64,000 bases of DNA from Pseudoxanthomonas beigongshangi (GTDB taxonomy: Bacteria; Pseudomonadota; Gammaproteobacteria; Xanthomonadales; Xanthomonadaceae), in NCBI RefSeq assembly GCF_016820515.1, contig NZ_JADHDV010000001.1, positions 248,001 through 312,000 on the forward strand. Direction: 5' to 3'. Of the stretch, positions 1 through 8,874 are shown in pieces. Numbering within the stretch: the stretch's first letter is position 1; each line of letters begins with the position of its first letter. Position numbers and translations under genes: made by a program. Below the pieces are notes generated by a model. That model saw nothing but the letters and a program-made list of their open reading frames with translations. It did no database searches and was not told the origin of the DNA.

Positions 1-399
1 GACGCGGTGCTGATCGCGCATTTCGCGCTGAAGGGCGCGGTGGTCGCCTACATCACCGTCGCCACCGTCAACGCGGCGGTCTACATGACCCTGGCCACCC
101 GGGTCAGTCACGCGCAGCCGGAATGGGCGCGGCTGGCGCGCATCCTGCTCGCCGCCGCGCTGGCCGGTCTGCTCGCCTGGCCGTTGCGCGGCCTGCTGCC
201 GATCGCCTCCGTGCTGGCTGGCGGAACGGTCCTGGTCCTGGCCTACGTACCGTTGACGCTGCTGCTGGGGTGCTGGAGCCGCGGCGATATCGAACACCTG
301 CAGCACCTGCACCAGCGCTTCGCCGCGGGCCGTCCACGGCTGGGCGCACGTTTCCTGGCCTGGGCCTACCAGCGCGCGCCGGGGGAGGGCACCTCATGA
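1..399 (+). CDS. C-terminal part of a multispanning membrane protein, probable polysaccharide flippase (partial)
   Basis: The reading frame is open from the first base, so the gene starts upstream of the window; 132 codons are visible. The fragment has three hydrophobic stretches (about residues 8-27, 44-62 and 66-90 of the visible part) and ends in a short basic tail. This layout fits the C-terminus of a Wzx/oligosaccharide flippase of the MATE-like superfamily, which would move lipid-linked repeat units across the inner membrane. The assignment leans on the neighbours: its stop overlaps the next start (ATGA at 396-399), and CapK-like, glycosyltransferase and deacetylase genes follow in the same direction. 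No diagnostic motif is visible in the fragment, so another polytopic EPS protein is possible. Confidence 0.5.
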   Translation, partial: DAVLIAHFALKGAVVAYITVATVNAAVYMTLATRVSHAQPEWARLARILLAAALAGLLAWPLRGLLPIASVLAGGTVLVLAYVPLTLLLGCWSRGDIEHLQHLHQRFAAGRPRLGARFLAWAYQRAPGEGTS

Positions 400-1736
400 G
401 CCTGTACGAACCGCTGTTCCGGCGCGTGTTGTTCCCGCTGTACGAATCCGGCCTGCGCCGACGCAAGACATTGCGCTACCTGGACGAGTACGAGCGCAGC
501 CAGACACTGGACGAGGAGGCGCTGCGCGCGCTGCAATGGCGCAAGCTGCAGCAACTGCTGCGCCATTGCTGGGAGCAGGTGCCGTTCTACCGGCGGACCT
601 GGAGCGAGCTGGGCATCCGCTCGCCCGAGGACATCCGCGACCAGGACGATTACGCCCGCCTGCCGTTGCTGGACAAGCCGACCATCCGCGCCAACTTCGA
701 AGAGCTGATCGCGACCAACCGGCGCGAGGGCCTGCTGTACAAGACCACCGGCGGATCCACCGGCGAACCGCTGAAATTCGGCTACACCCACGAAAGCTAC
801 GAGCGCCGCATGGCGATCATGTGGCGCGGCTACGGCTGGGCCGGCGCGCGCCTGGGCCAGCGCACGCTGTACCTGTGGGGCACGCCGGTCGGCGCGCAGA
901 AGCGCAAGGATCGCCTGTACCACGCGGCCTTCAACCGCTACATGCTCAGCGCCTTCGAGATGAGCGATGCGCGCATGGCCGAGTATGCCGACGCCATCGA
1001 CCGGTTCCGCCCCGAGACCATCGTTTCCTATGTCGCGCCGATCGTGAAGATGTCCGAATGGCTGATCGCCAACGGCCGCCGCGTGCATCGGCCCCAGCGC
1101 ATCCTCGGCGCGGCCGAGACGCTGCACGAGAGCCAGCGCGCGTTGATTGAGCAGGCTTTCGGTTGTCCCGCCTACAACACCTACGGCTGCCGCGAGTTCA
1201 TGCTGATCGCGGCCGAGTGCGAGCACCGCAAGGGGCTGCACATCAACGTCGACCACCTGCACGTGGAACTGGGCGCGGGCGTTGGCGACGACGCTGCCGG
1301 CCCGCACGAGATCATCGTCACCGACCTGCACAACCTGGGCATGCCGCTGCTGCGCTACGTCAACGGCGACCTGGCGACACCGGGGCAGGGGCGCTGCAGC
1401 TGCGGACGCGCGTTGCCGCTGCTGGCCAGCGTCGATGGCCGCAAGCTGGACGCCCTGCGCACGCCGGACGGCCGTTACATTCCCGGCGAGTTCATCGTGT
1501 ACGCTTTCCTGGGCGCCACCGGCATCCGCCGCTACCAGGTGGTGCAGAAGCGCCTGGACGCCTTCGAGATCACCTTGGTGCGCGATCATGATTTCGATCC
1601 GTCGGTGGTCGAACGGATGGGCGCGGAACTGCGCAAGGTGATCGGCCAGCAGGTCGCGCTGGATTTCCGCTTCGCCGACGACATTCCGCTGACCGCGACC
1701 GGCAAACAACGCGTGACGGTATCTGAACTGACATGA
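396..1736 (+). CDS. Phenylacetate-CoA ligase family (CapK/PaaK-like) adenylate-forming protein
   Basis: 446 aa. The ATG at 396 overlaps the stop of the preceding gene, which indicates translational coupling; the open frame extends further upstream but runs back into that gene. The adenylate-forming signature TTGGSTGEPL lies near residues 117-126. A downstream motif around residues 308-327 (TDL..LGMPLLRY..GD.A) is the ATP/AMP-binding block of the PaaK/CapK family. Family members in capsule and EPS loci are thought to activate a carboxylic acid as acyl-AMP or acyl-CoA, possibly for acylation of the glycan, but the substrate of the EPS-linked members is not established. The stop overlaps the next start (ATGA, 1733-1736), so this sits inside a tightly coupled EPS operon. 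Confidence 0.85.
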   Translation: MSLYEPLFRRVLFPLYESGLRRRKTLRYLDEYERSQTLDEEALRALQWRKLQQLLRHCWEQVPFYRRTWSELGIRSPEDIRDQDDYARLPLLDKPTIRANFEELIATNRREGLLYKTTGGSTGEPLKFGYTHESYERRMAIMWRGYGWAGARLGQRTLYLWGTPVGAQKRKDRLYHAAFNRYMLSAFEMSDARMAEYADAIDRFRPETIVSYVAPIVKMSEWLIANGRRVHRPQRILGAAETLHESQRALIEQAFGCPAYNTYGCREFMLIAAECEHRKGLHINVDHLHVELGAGVGDDAAGPHEIIVTDLHNLGMPLLRYVNGDLATPGQGRCSCGRALPLLASVDGRKLDALRTPDGRYIPGEFIVYAFLGATGIRRYQVVQKRLDAFEITLVRDHDFDPSVVERMGAELRKVIGQQVALDFRFADDIPLTATGKQRVTVSELT

Positions 1737-2887
1737 AGGGTATGGAAGTCATCCACTTCGTCGAGAACCTGGAGCGCGGCGGGCTTGAGCGCACCGTCAT
1801 CGATCTGGTCGCGGCCCAGCGCGACGCCGGCCACGAGTGCCGGGTGATCTGCCTGTTCGAGCCCGGCCAGTTGGCATCGGAACTGACCGCGCAGGGCGTG
1901 GAAGTGACCGCCTGCCACAAGCGGCGGGGCCTGGACTGGTCGGCGGTGCGCCGCGCCCGCGCGCTGCTCCGCCGCCACCCCGGCGCGGTGCTGCATACCC
2001 ACAACGCCACCGCGCACTACCATGCGGTGCTGGCGGCCTGGGGCCTGCCGCTGGCGCGGGTGATCAACACCCGCCACAGCATGGGGGCCGTGGATCCGCG
2101 CAGTCGCAAGGAATGGCTGTATCGCCGCAGCATGCGCCTGACCGACTACGTCGCCGGCGTGTGCGAAGCCGCGCGCCGGTGTTTCGACGACCAGGGCGTG
2201 CGCCCGCGCGAGCGCCTGCTGGCGGTGCCCAACGGCATCCGCCTGGAACGCTTCCAGGCCGCCGATGCGGCCGGGCGCGCGGCGCTGGCCGCGGAGCTGG
2301 GCTGGCCCGCCGACTGCCGCATCATCGGCACGGTCGGGCGGCTGCAGCCGGTCAAGGAGCAGCAGGGACTGTTGCGCGCGTTCGCGAGCTTGCGTGCGGA
2401 GATGCCGCAGGCGGTGCTGGCGGTCGTCGGCGATGGCGCCCTGCGTGCCCCGCTTGAACGCCTGGCCGGTGAATTGGCCCTGGGCGATGCCGTGCGTTTC
2501 CTTGGCGACCGCAGCGATGTGCCGCGGCTGCTGACCGGGATGGAAGTGTTCGCACTGCCTTCGCGCAGCGAGGGCTATTCGATCGCGTTGCTGGAGGCCT
2601 GCGCCGCGGGCCTGCCGATCGTGGCGACCGACGTCGGCGGCAATCGCGAGATCGTTCGCGACGGCCACAACGGAAAACTGATCGCCCCGGGAGATCCCGA
2701 CGCGCTGGCGGCGGCGCTGCTGGCCCTGCTGGAAGCGCCGGAGACCGCGATGCGGATGGGCCGTGCCGGCCGGGACTGGGTGCTGGCGGAAGGTTCGTTC
2801 CGGACCATGGCGTTGCGTTACGAACGCCTGTATGCCGGCCAGCCGAGCGCGCTGGGCGAGCTGGCTCCCGAGGTGGAGGTCGGCTGA
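1733..2887 (+). CDS. Glycosyltransferase family 4 (GT-B)
   Basis: 384 aa; the ATG at 1733 overlaps the upstream stop, and an in-frame ATG at 1742 is an alternative start. The N-terminus (VIHFVENLERGGLERTVIDL) is the acceptor-domain pattern of GT4 enzymes that begin with a G-G-L/M-E motif. The C-terminal domain carries the nucleotide-sugar E-x7-E motif (SRSEGYSIALLEA, about residues 275-287) followed by GLPIVATDVGGN. It resembles the sugar transferases associated with PEP-CTERM/EpsH-type EPS clusters. It probably transfers a sugar from a nucleotide donor to the lipid-linked repeat unit on the cytoplasmic face of the inner membrane. Donor and linkage cannot be read from the sequence. Confidence 0.88.
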   Translation: MKGMEVIHFVENLERGGLERTVIDLVAAQRDAGHECRVICLFEPGQLASELTAQGVEVTACHKRRGLDWSAVRRARALLRRHPGAVLHTHNATAHYHAVLAAWGLPLARVINTRHSMGAVDPRSRKEWLYRRSMRLTDYVAGVCEAARRCFDDQGVRPRERLLAVPNGIRLERFQAADAAGRAALAAELGWPADCRIIGTVGRLQPVKEQQGLLRAFASLRAEMPQAVLAVVGDGALRAPLERLAGELALGDAVRFLGDRSDVPRLLTGMEVFALPSRSEGYSIALLEACAAGLPIVATDVGGNREIVRDGHNGKLIAPGDPDALAAALLALLEAPETAMRMGRAGRDWVLAEGSFRTMALRYERLYAGQPSALGELAPEVEVG

Positions 2888-3000
2888 TGCGCGCGATTCG
2901 CCACATTGTCATCCGCAACCGTCATGATCCGCGTGCGGCCTCGTGCGCGGGCGCGCACCGCGGCATTTATTTCCCCGAATCCGGACCCTACGCCGCATGA
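2887..3000 (+). CDS. Possible 37-codon small ORF bridging two EPS genes
   Basis: A frame of 37 codons plus stop starts at ATG 2887, overlapping the glycosyltransferase stop, and ends with TGA at 2998-3000, overlapping the ATG of the deacetylase at 2997. It therefore fills the gap exactly, with an overlap at each end. The predicted peptide (MRAIRHIVIRNRHD...) is basic at the N-terminus and matches no family I recognise. Roughly 70 percent of its third positions are G or C, lower than the neighbouring genes. That argues for non-coding spacer or a decayed remnant. A leader-type ORF that couples translation of the downstream gene is an alternative. Confidence 0.2.
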   Translation: MRAIRHIVIRNRHDPRAASCAGAHRGIYFPESGPYAA

Positions 3001-3635
3001 ACCCCCGGCCGCGCCGCCTGAAAGTCCTGCAATGGATGCCCAATGCCTGGCTGACCACCGCTGGCCCGGCTGACGGCCGCGCGATCTACCTGACCTTCGA
3101 CGACGGCCCGCATCCCGAGCACACCGCGCCGCTGCTGGACCTGTTGGCCGAGCACGATGCGCGGGCCAGCTTCTTCCTGATCGGCCAGCAGATCGAACGG
3201 CACCCGGAGCTGGCCCGGCGGATTGCCGCCGAGGGGCACACGCTGGGCAACCATTCGTTCTCCCATCCGCGATTCGAAACGCTGTCGCTGCGGCAGCAGT
3301 TCGAGGAGATCGATCGCACCGACCGGCTGCTGACCGCCATCAACGGCCGCGAGCGACATGGCTTCCGGCCACCGCGCGGCGTGCTGTCGCTGCCGATGAT
3401 CGCCCGCTGCATCCGTGAGCGCCGCCGTATCCTCTACTGGTCCTACGACAGCCTGGACTACAGCCGGCGGTCCGCCGGCGAACTGCTGGAAGTCATCGAA
3501 CGCCATCCGATGCGGCCCGGCGAAATCGTGCTGATGCACGATGACAGCCAACTGTCGCTGGACCTGCTGCGCGAGCTGATCCCGGGCTGGAAGGCGGCCG
3601 GCTTCGCGCTGAGGGCACTGCCCACGCCGGAATGA
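2997..3635 (+). CDS. Polysaccharide deacetylase, NodB domain (carbohydrate esterase 4)
   Basis: 212 aa from the ATG at 2997; a GTG at 2943 would add 18 residues but the homologous region begins later. All NodB landmarks are visible: TFDDGP at residues 33-38 with D35 (catalytic base) and D36 (metal), the zinc-binding H86-x3-H90 (NHSFSHP), an R-P-P-R-G motif near 124-128, and the C-terminal LMHD near 180. There is no obvious signal peptide, so it may act in the cytoplasm on a lipid-linked oligosaccharide or be exported by an unrecognised route. In this locus it most likely removes N-acetyl groups from amino sugars of the EPS or its precursor. Confidence 0.85.
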   Translation: MNPRPRRLKVLQWMPNAWLTTAGPADGRAIYLTFDDGPHPEHTAPLLDLLAEHDARASFFLIGQQIERHPELARRIAAEGHTLGNHSFSHPRFETLSLRQQFEEIDRTDRLLTAINGRERHGFRPPRGVLSLPMIARCIRERRRILYWSYDSLDYSRRSAGELLEVIERHPMRPGEIVLMHDDSQLSLDLLRELIPGWKAAGFALRALPTPE

Positions 3636-3748
3636 ATGCACTGGCGGGAGAGCCCCACCGCCCGTGAGCCCGTGGCCGGTTCGCCCCCCGCACCGCGTTG
3701 TTGGGAATGGCGGCAGACGCCGGACGAAGGCAGCGACAGGGGGAAGGC

Positions 3749-4954
3749 TTGAACGTTCTGACAGGAGTGGCCGTGCTGGCCGCCATCGTGGCGCTCGGTG
3801 CCTTCGCGATCTGGCGCCTGCTGCGCGCCCGCAACATGGAAATCTGGATCGGCAGTTACCTGCGCCGCAAGCCGCCGCAGGTCACCGGCCGGCCGGTCCA
3901 CGTGATGTTCTGCTTCGTCGATCACTTCGAACCGATGTGGCGCGGCGCCGATCTGGCCACCCAGCGCACGCGGGTGGATCGCTGGTGCCGCGAGTACAGG
4001 GACATGGCCGCGCGCCACCGCGACGCGGACGGGCGCCCGCCGCAGCACAGCTTCTTCTATCCGGAAGAGGAGTACGCGCCGGAACACCTGGAGAAGCTGG
4101 CCGAACTGTGTGCCGATGGTTACGGCGAAATCGAGGTGCACCTGCACCACGACAACGACACCGAGGCCAATTTCCGCCAGAGCATCACCCGCTTCTGCCA
4201 TATCCTGCACGAGCGGCACGGCGCGCTGCCGCGCGATCCGGCCAGCGGTGAACTGCGCTTCGGCTTCATCCACGGCAACTGGTGCCTGGACAATTCGCGT
4301 CCCGACGGCCGCTGGTGCGGCATCGACAACGAACTGATCCTGCTGCGCGAGCTGGGTTGCTACGCCGACTTCACCATGCCCTCGGCGCCGAGCGATACCC
4401 AGACCCGGATCATCAATTCGATCTACTACGCCACCGACGATCCGCACGCGCCCAAGTCGCACGACGACGGCACCCCGGTGCGGGTGGGCGGTACGCCCAG
4501 CGGCGACCTGATGCTGATCCAGGGACCGCTGGGACTGAACTGGCGGGACCGCCGGATGGGCCTGATCCCGCGCATCGAGAATGCCGACGTGCGCGGCGGC
4601 CAGCCGCCCACCGCCGAACGCGTGGACGCGTGGGTGCGTACCGGCGTGCACGTCGAGGGCCGGCCGGAGTGGGTGTTCATCAAGATCCACACCCACGGCA
4701 CCCAGGAAGCGGACATGGACACGCTGCTCGGCGCGCCGGTGGATGCCATGCACGCGCATCTGGAATCGGTCTACAACGATGGCCAGCGCTACGTGCTGCA
4801 CTACGTCAGCGCGCGCGAGGCCTACAACATCGCCAAGGCCGCCGAGGCCGGGCGCCAGGGCAATCCCAACGACTACCGCGATTTCGTCCTGCCGGCGCCG
4901 CGTTCGTCGTGGGCGGGCTCGGGTCGCAACACGGTCGCCCGGGACGCCGCGTGA
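3749..4954 (+). CDS. Membrane-anchored protein of unknown family, possibly a deacetylase/glycosidase fold, EPS-associated
   Basis: About 401 aa from TTG 3749, preceded by a strong purine-rich site (AGGGGGAAGG). ATG 3707 and TTG 3698 are in-frame alternatives that would add non-hydrophobic residues before the anchor. Residues 2-22 form one hydrophobic segment, so the bulk is probably outside the inner membrane. The soluble part begins with a beta-strand-like stretch ending in acidic residues (HVMFCFVDHFEP), then FFYPEEEY, EVHLHHDND and FGFIHGNW, a spacing reminiscent of metal-dependent polysaccharide deacetylase or glycoside hydrolase barrels. IKIHTHG lies near the C-terminus. I do not recognise a named family. 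Its place between a NodB deacetylase and two GT2 genes suggests a role in EPS modification. The stop overlaps the next GTG start. Confidence 0.7.
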   Translation: MNVLTGVAVLAAIVALGAFAIWRLLRARNMEIWIGSYLRRKPPQVTGRPVHVMFCFVDHFEPMWRGADLATQRTRVDRWCREYRDMAARHRDADGRPPQHSFFYPEEEYAPEHLEKLAELCADGYGEIEVHLHHDNDTEANFRQSITRFCHILHERHGALPRDPASGELRFGFIHGNWCLDNSRPDGRWCGIDNELILLRELGCYADFTMPSAPSDTQTRIINSIYYATDDPHAPKSHDDGTPVRVGGTPSGDLMLIQGPLGLNWRDRRMGLIPRIENADVRGGQPPTAERVDAWVRTGVHVEGRPEWVFIKIHTHGTQEADMDTLLGAPVDAMHAHLESVYNDGQRYVLHYVSAREAYNIAKAAEAGRQGNPNDYRDFVLPAPRSSWAGSGRNTVARDAA

Positions 4955-5742
4955 ACACCATGGCCGCCCGCTCGCCCGCGCAGGACGCCGACACGCTGGT
5001 GAGCGTGATCATGCCGGTCTACAACGCCGAGCAGACCCTGCGGCGTTCGGCCGACTCGGTGCTGGCGCAGAGCTTCGGGCAGCTGGAACTGATCCTGATC
5101 GACGACGGCTCGCGCGATGGTTCCGCCGCCATCGTCGAGGAACTGGCGCGCCGCGACGAACGCGTCGTGGCCGTGCGCCAGCCCAACGGCGGAGTGGCGG
5201 CGGCGCGCAACACCGGGCTGCGCGCCGCGCGCGGCACCCACATCGCCTTTCTCGACAGCGACGACTGGTGGGAACCGAGCAAACTGGAACTGCAGCTCGC
5301 GCGGATGCGTGAGACCGGCGCGATGGTCTGCTACGCCAGCTACCAGCGGGTGGCGGAGGACGGTCGCCTGTTGTCGAAGGTGTCGCCGCCGCTGGAAGTC
5401 GACTATCGCCGCATGCTGGGCAGCAACCACATCGGCAATCTCACCGGCATCTACGACCGCCGCCTGGGCGAGGCTTCGTTCCAGAAGATGGGGCACGAGG
5501 ACTACGTGTTCTGGCTGGATCGGGTGCGCCGCGCCGGCAGCGCGGTGCGGGTGCCGGGCGACGCCCCGTTGGCGTACTACCTGGTGCGCAATGGTTCGGT
5601 GTCGGCCAACAAACTGCGCGCTGCCGGTTGGCAGTGGCGCATCTATCGCCAGGTCGAGGGACTGAGCGCGCCGCGCGCGGCCTGGTACATGCTCCAGTAC
5701 ATCCGGCACGCGCTGTGGAAGCGCAAGCCGGTGACGACCTGA
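4951..5742 (+). CDS. Glycosyltransferase family 2 (GT-A)
   Basis: 263 aa from GTG 4951, which overlaps the previous stop; ATG 4960 is an alternative. The N-terminal VSVIMPVYNAEQTL strand, the ILIDDGSRDGS nucleotide-binding motif and the metal-binding DxD-type sequence LDSDDWW near residues 100-106 identify a GT2 inverting glycosyltransferase. No transmembrane segment follows, so it is a cytosolic or peripheral enzyme of the WcaA type. It probably adds one sugar to the EPS repeat unit. It lies 7 bp upstream of a second GT2 gene and in the same coupled operon. Confidence 0.88.
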   Translation: MNTMAARSPAQDADTLVSVIMPVYNAEQTLRRSADSVLAQSFGQLELILIDDGSRDGSAAIVEELARRDERVVAVRQPNGGVAAARNTGLRAARGTHIAFLDSDDWWEPSKLELQLARMRETGAMVCYASYQRVAEDGRLLSKVSPPLEVDYRRMLGSNHIGNLTGIYDRRLGEASFQKMGHEDYVFWLDRVRRAGSAVRVPGDAPLAYYLVRNGSVSANKLRAAGWQWRIYRQVEGLSAPRAAWYMLQYIRHALWKRKPVTT

Positions 5743-5749
5743 TCCGACG

Positions 5750-6640
5750 ATGACAGCCACGCCCGAAGCCACCGACTCCTATGCCGTCGTGATTCCCGCC
5801 TACAACGCCGCCGCGACCATCGCGGTGGCGCTGGACAGCGTGTTCGCCCAGACCGTGCCTGCCCGCCAGGTGATCGTGGTGGACGATGGCTCCGCCGACG
5901 GCGACCGGCTGGCCGAGGTGCTGGCCGGCTACGGCGGGCGGGTGCGCCTGCTGCGCCAGGCCAACGCGGGTCCCGCCGCCGCCCGCAACGCCGGCGCGCG
6001 CGCCTGTGCCGGCGAATGGATCGCGTTCCTCGACGCCGACGACAGCTGGTTGCCGCACAAGCTTGAACGGCAACTGGAACTGGGGCGCGATCCGCGCGCC
6101 GGCCTGCTGCATGGTCGCGCGCGCGCGGCGGCGCTGCCGCCGGAACTGGATTTCGACGCCCTGTGGGAGTGCAACCGGGTCTGTACCTCGATGACGGTGG
6201 TGCGCCGGCAGGCCTTCGAGGCGCTGGGCGGTTTCGACGAATCGCCGGAACTCGTGGGCGCCGAGGATTACCACCTTTGGCTGCGCATCGCCCACGCCGG
6301 CTGGCGGGTGCTGGCATGCGGCGAACTGATCGGGCGCTACACCCCGGCCGCCGGCAGCATCACCAGCCGCATCGAACGCTGCGCACGAGCGGAACTGCAC
6401 AACGCCGTGACCCTGGGCAGGACGCTGGGCGTGCCGCAGGCGCGGGTGGACGCCAAGCTGCGGGCCATCCGCACCGACTTCGGCCAGCACCTGCTGCACG
6501 CGCGCAACATCCGCGGCGCGCGCAGGATGTTGTCGCAGGCGTTGGCCAGCCGGATGTCGCTGCGTGGCCTGGGCCTGTGGTCGGCCACTTTCGTGCCGAC
6601 TCCGCTCCTGGACCTGCGTCGCCGCCTGCGCAACGGCTGA
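5750..6640 (+). CDS. Glycosyltransferase family 2 (GT-A)
   Basis: 296 aa. Typical GT2 features are YAVVIPAYNAAATI at the N-terminus, VIVVDDGSADG, the metal-binding LDADDSW near residues 94-100, and a later GAEDYHLWLRIA stretch that carries the ED acceptor-side motif. It is similar in architecture to the preceding gene but not a close duplicate. It is the last gene of the plus-strand EPS arm; its stop lies 26 bp from the end of the convergent lyase-like gene. I see no convincing hairpin terminator in that gap. Donor and acceptor sugars are unknown. Confidence 0.88.
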   Translation: MTATPEATDSYAVVIPAYNAAATIAVALDSVFAQTVPARQVIVVDDGSADGDRLAEVLAGYGGRVRLLRQANAGPAAARNAGARACAGEWIAFLDADDSWLPHKLERQLELGRDPRAGLLHGRARAAALPPELDFDALWECNRVCTSMTVVRRQAFEALGGFDESPELVGAEDYHLWLRIAHAGWRVLACGELIGRYTPAAGSITSRIERCARAELHNAVTLGRTLGVPQARVDAKLRAIRTDFGQHLLHARNIRGARRMLSQALASRMSLRGLGLWSATFVPTPLLDLRRRLRNG

Positions 6641-6666
6641 GCGTCGCGCAGGCGGGCCAGGCTGGA

Positions 6667-8622
6667 TCAGATCTCGCTCAGCTCCACCACGTAACCGCTG
6701 GTGCCGCCGGTCACGTCGATGCGATAGCGCGCGCCGTCCTCGACGTACTTGCCCGAGCTGAAATTGCTGTTGATGGTGGCGTTGGCCGGCTCGAGCACCC
6801 GCACCCGCAGGCGTCCGGCGACCGCTTCGCGGCTGTTCACCAGGGTCGGCGCCACCGGTACGTTGACCTGGAAGGTCGCGGTGGTGCCGCTGGTGACGGC
6901 GAACTGATCGCGCACGGTCAGGCGCCGGTTGGCGAAGGTGAACTGGCGCTGCCAGGAGGTCACCGCGGTGTTGTCGCAGAAGGCCGGGGTCAGGTTGGCA
7001 TTGGCGGTGAACGAACCGCCGGAACCCGGGCTGACGCTGAGGGTGGATGCGCGGGTCGTCGACTCGCACTGGCGGACCACCGTGCCGTTGCGGGCGAACC
7101 GCACGATGTTGTGGACATCGGTTCCCTGGTTGATGCCGCTATGGCTCCAGATATTGGCGGTCACCGCCAGCCAGTCACCGGCGAACAGGGTGAACGATCC
7201 CTGGTCCTGGTGCGCATGGCTCTCGTTGTACGGGCCGGCGACGATCGCCACCCACATCGCGCTGCGATCCCAGCCGGTGCGGGCGAACAGATGGCCCACG
7301 CCTCTGGCGTGATAGACCAGCGTGCTGGGTTGGACCGGAGTGGAGCCCGCGGGCAACAGGTCGTAGCGATAGTTGAAACCCGAGGTCATCTGCGCCACTG
7401 AAATGTTGCGCAGCCACCAGGTGGCGACATTGCTTGCCTCGGCGGTGGTGGCGAGTTGGCGTGCTTCCAGCACGAGCCGGCGATGGTAGTCGTACAGCTC
7501 CGGAACCGAGTTGCGCGCCTGGTCGCCGATCGGGGCGAAGCGATCCATCGTCGGTACGGTGGCATGTGCCCAGTAGTAGATGCTGTCGGTCGCGTGCGGG
7601 CTGGCCGACGCGAGATCCGTGCCCGTCGCGTCGCGCCACAGCCGGTACAGCGAGAACAAACGCATGTGCGAGGTGCCGTAGCCGGTGCCTTCGCTGCTGC
7701 CGCCGCCGGGCAGGCGGGCAAAGTACTCGCGCAGCGCGGGCAGCTTGTTGGTCTGCAGGAAGTTCTTCCAGGTGCTGCTCTTGCTGGCCAGCGCCCAGTA
7801 CATGGTCGCTTCCAGGAAGCTGTAGTAATAGTTGTTGCCCGGGTTGCTGGTGGACCAGCCCGACCACGGGAACGAACGCCCGCCCCATTGCGCGCTGTTG
7901 TAGTTCCAGATGTTCCAGACGGCCTGCTCGGCGTAGGCGGACCAACGGCTGCGCTGGCTGGCGGTGAGGAAGCTTCCGCAGGTGTCCAACGTGGTCGCCA
8001 CGTCGGCGATCATGGTGCCGACTTCCAGATAGGAGTCGTTGGAGACCGCGGGGCGGCCGCCAGCGGCGATGGCGGCTTCCGCCTCCGTCACCTGGCGTTC
8101 GGTGATGTTGATGGCCAGCGTGCAGTACCGGGTTTCCGGCGACAGCTGGTACATCATCGCCGCCTCGCTGGCGGTGAACCCGTAACCCGTGCCGCCGTTG
8201 CCGACGGCCGCATCGACCCAGTTCTTGAAGCGGGTATAGGCGGCGGAACTGCGGTTTACGTACAGGCGCGCGGAGGGCAGGGCGACCAGGCGGGGCTGCG
8301 AAGAGTTCTGCGCGCTCGCGCCGCCGGTGACCGGCACCTGCACGGAGGGAGGAATGACCGGTGTTTCGCCGGCGGCCGGCTTGCGGACGCCGAGACGCAC
8401 GAACGGGGTACGCGCGAACGTCCCGATCTGGGCGGCGGCGGCACGCACATCGTGCCAGACGCGAACCGTGGTCCATTGGGCGCGCTGGCCCAGCAGACCC
8501 GCGGCGCTGGCCACGCCGAGTCCCGCCAACAGGGGCAGGGCAATGAAGAAAGAAAGGGCGAAACGGCGCCAGCGGGCGGACCGCGGCGGGCGGGGGACAC
8601 CGGAAAACGGGATGCGCGACAA
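6667..8622 (-). CDS. Heparinase II/III-like exported polysaccharide lyase (paralogue A)
   Basis: 651 aa from a TTG start at 8622 with AGGAGA just upstream; a GTG at 8706 would add 28 residues without a better ribosome site. An N-terminal basic run and hydrophobic segment (FALSFFIALPLLAGLGVA) indicates export or anchoring. The central part is helix-rich with W/Y motifs (NNYYYSFLEATMYW, EGTGYG). The C-terminal half has SHAHQDQGSFTLF with H469, H471 and D473, which resembles the HxHxDxxSF motif of the heparinase II/III beta-sheet domain (PF07940 type). Likely role: periplasmic cleavage of uronic-acid-containing EPS. It is clearly paralogous along its length to the gene at 8875-10749. It is the most distal gene of the minus-strand EPS arm. 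Lyase activity is inferred, not shown. Confidence 0.75.
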   Translation of the reverse strand: MSRIPFSGVPRPPRSARWRRFALSFFIALPLLAGLGVASAAGLLGQRAQWTTVRVWHDVRAAAAQIGTFARTPFVRLGVRKPAAGETPVIPPSVQVPVTGGASAQNSSQPRLVALPSARLYVNRSSAAYTRFKNWVDAAVGNGGTGYGFTASEAAMMYQLSPETRYCTLAINITERQVTEAEAAIAAGGRPAVSNDSYLEVGTMIADVATTLDTCGSFLTASQRSRWSAYAEQAVWNIWNYNSAQWGGRSFPWSGWSTSNPGNNYYYSFLEATMYWALASKSSTWKNFLQTNKLPALREYFARLPGGGSSEGTGYGTSHMRLFSLYRLWRDATGTDLASASPHATDSIYYWAHATVPTMDRFAPIGDQARNSVPELYDYHRRLVLEARQLATTAEASNVATWWLRNISVAQMTSGFNYRYDLLPAGSTPVQPSTLVYHARGVGHLFARTGWDRSAMWVAIVAGPYNESHAHQDQGSFTLFAGDWLAVTANIWSHSGINQGTDVHNIVRFARNGTVVRQCESTTRASTLSVSPGSGGSFTANANLTPAFCDNTAVTSWQRQFTFANRRLTVRDQFAVTSGTTATFQVNVPVAPTLVNSREAVAGRLRVRVLEPANATINSNFSSGKYVEDGARYRIDVTGGTSGYVVELSEI

Positions 8623-8874
8623 GGGGATCTCCTGGCAAGGAAACCGCGCGCAGAAAGGAAAGACACGACCTGTGGATGATCGCCCGCTGCGGCTCCCCCT
8701 AGCCACATCGACCCGCGCAACGGCGAGCGCATCATAGCCGCATAACGGACTCGACCGCCGATAGCGGCCCCTGCGGCACCTGCTTGTTCAGGTTTTAGAT
8801 CGTTTGGTGGGGAAGTCGTGACGATGACAAGACCCGAACAGCGGCGTCACCGGAGTGGAACTGTGACGGAAGCA

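Noticed and set aside
8623-8874. Separate gene or operator between the two lyase genes
   Set aside because: No frame or palindrome stands out in this 252-bp gap; the TGTGA near 8862 has no partner half.
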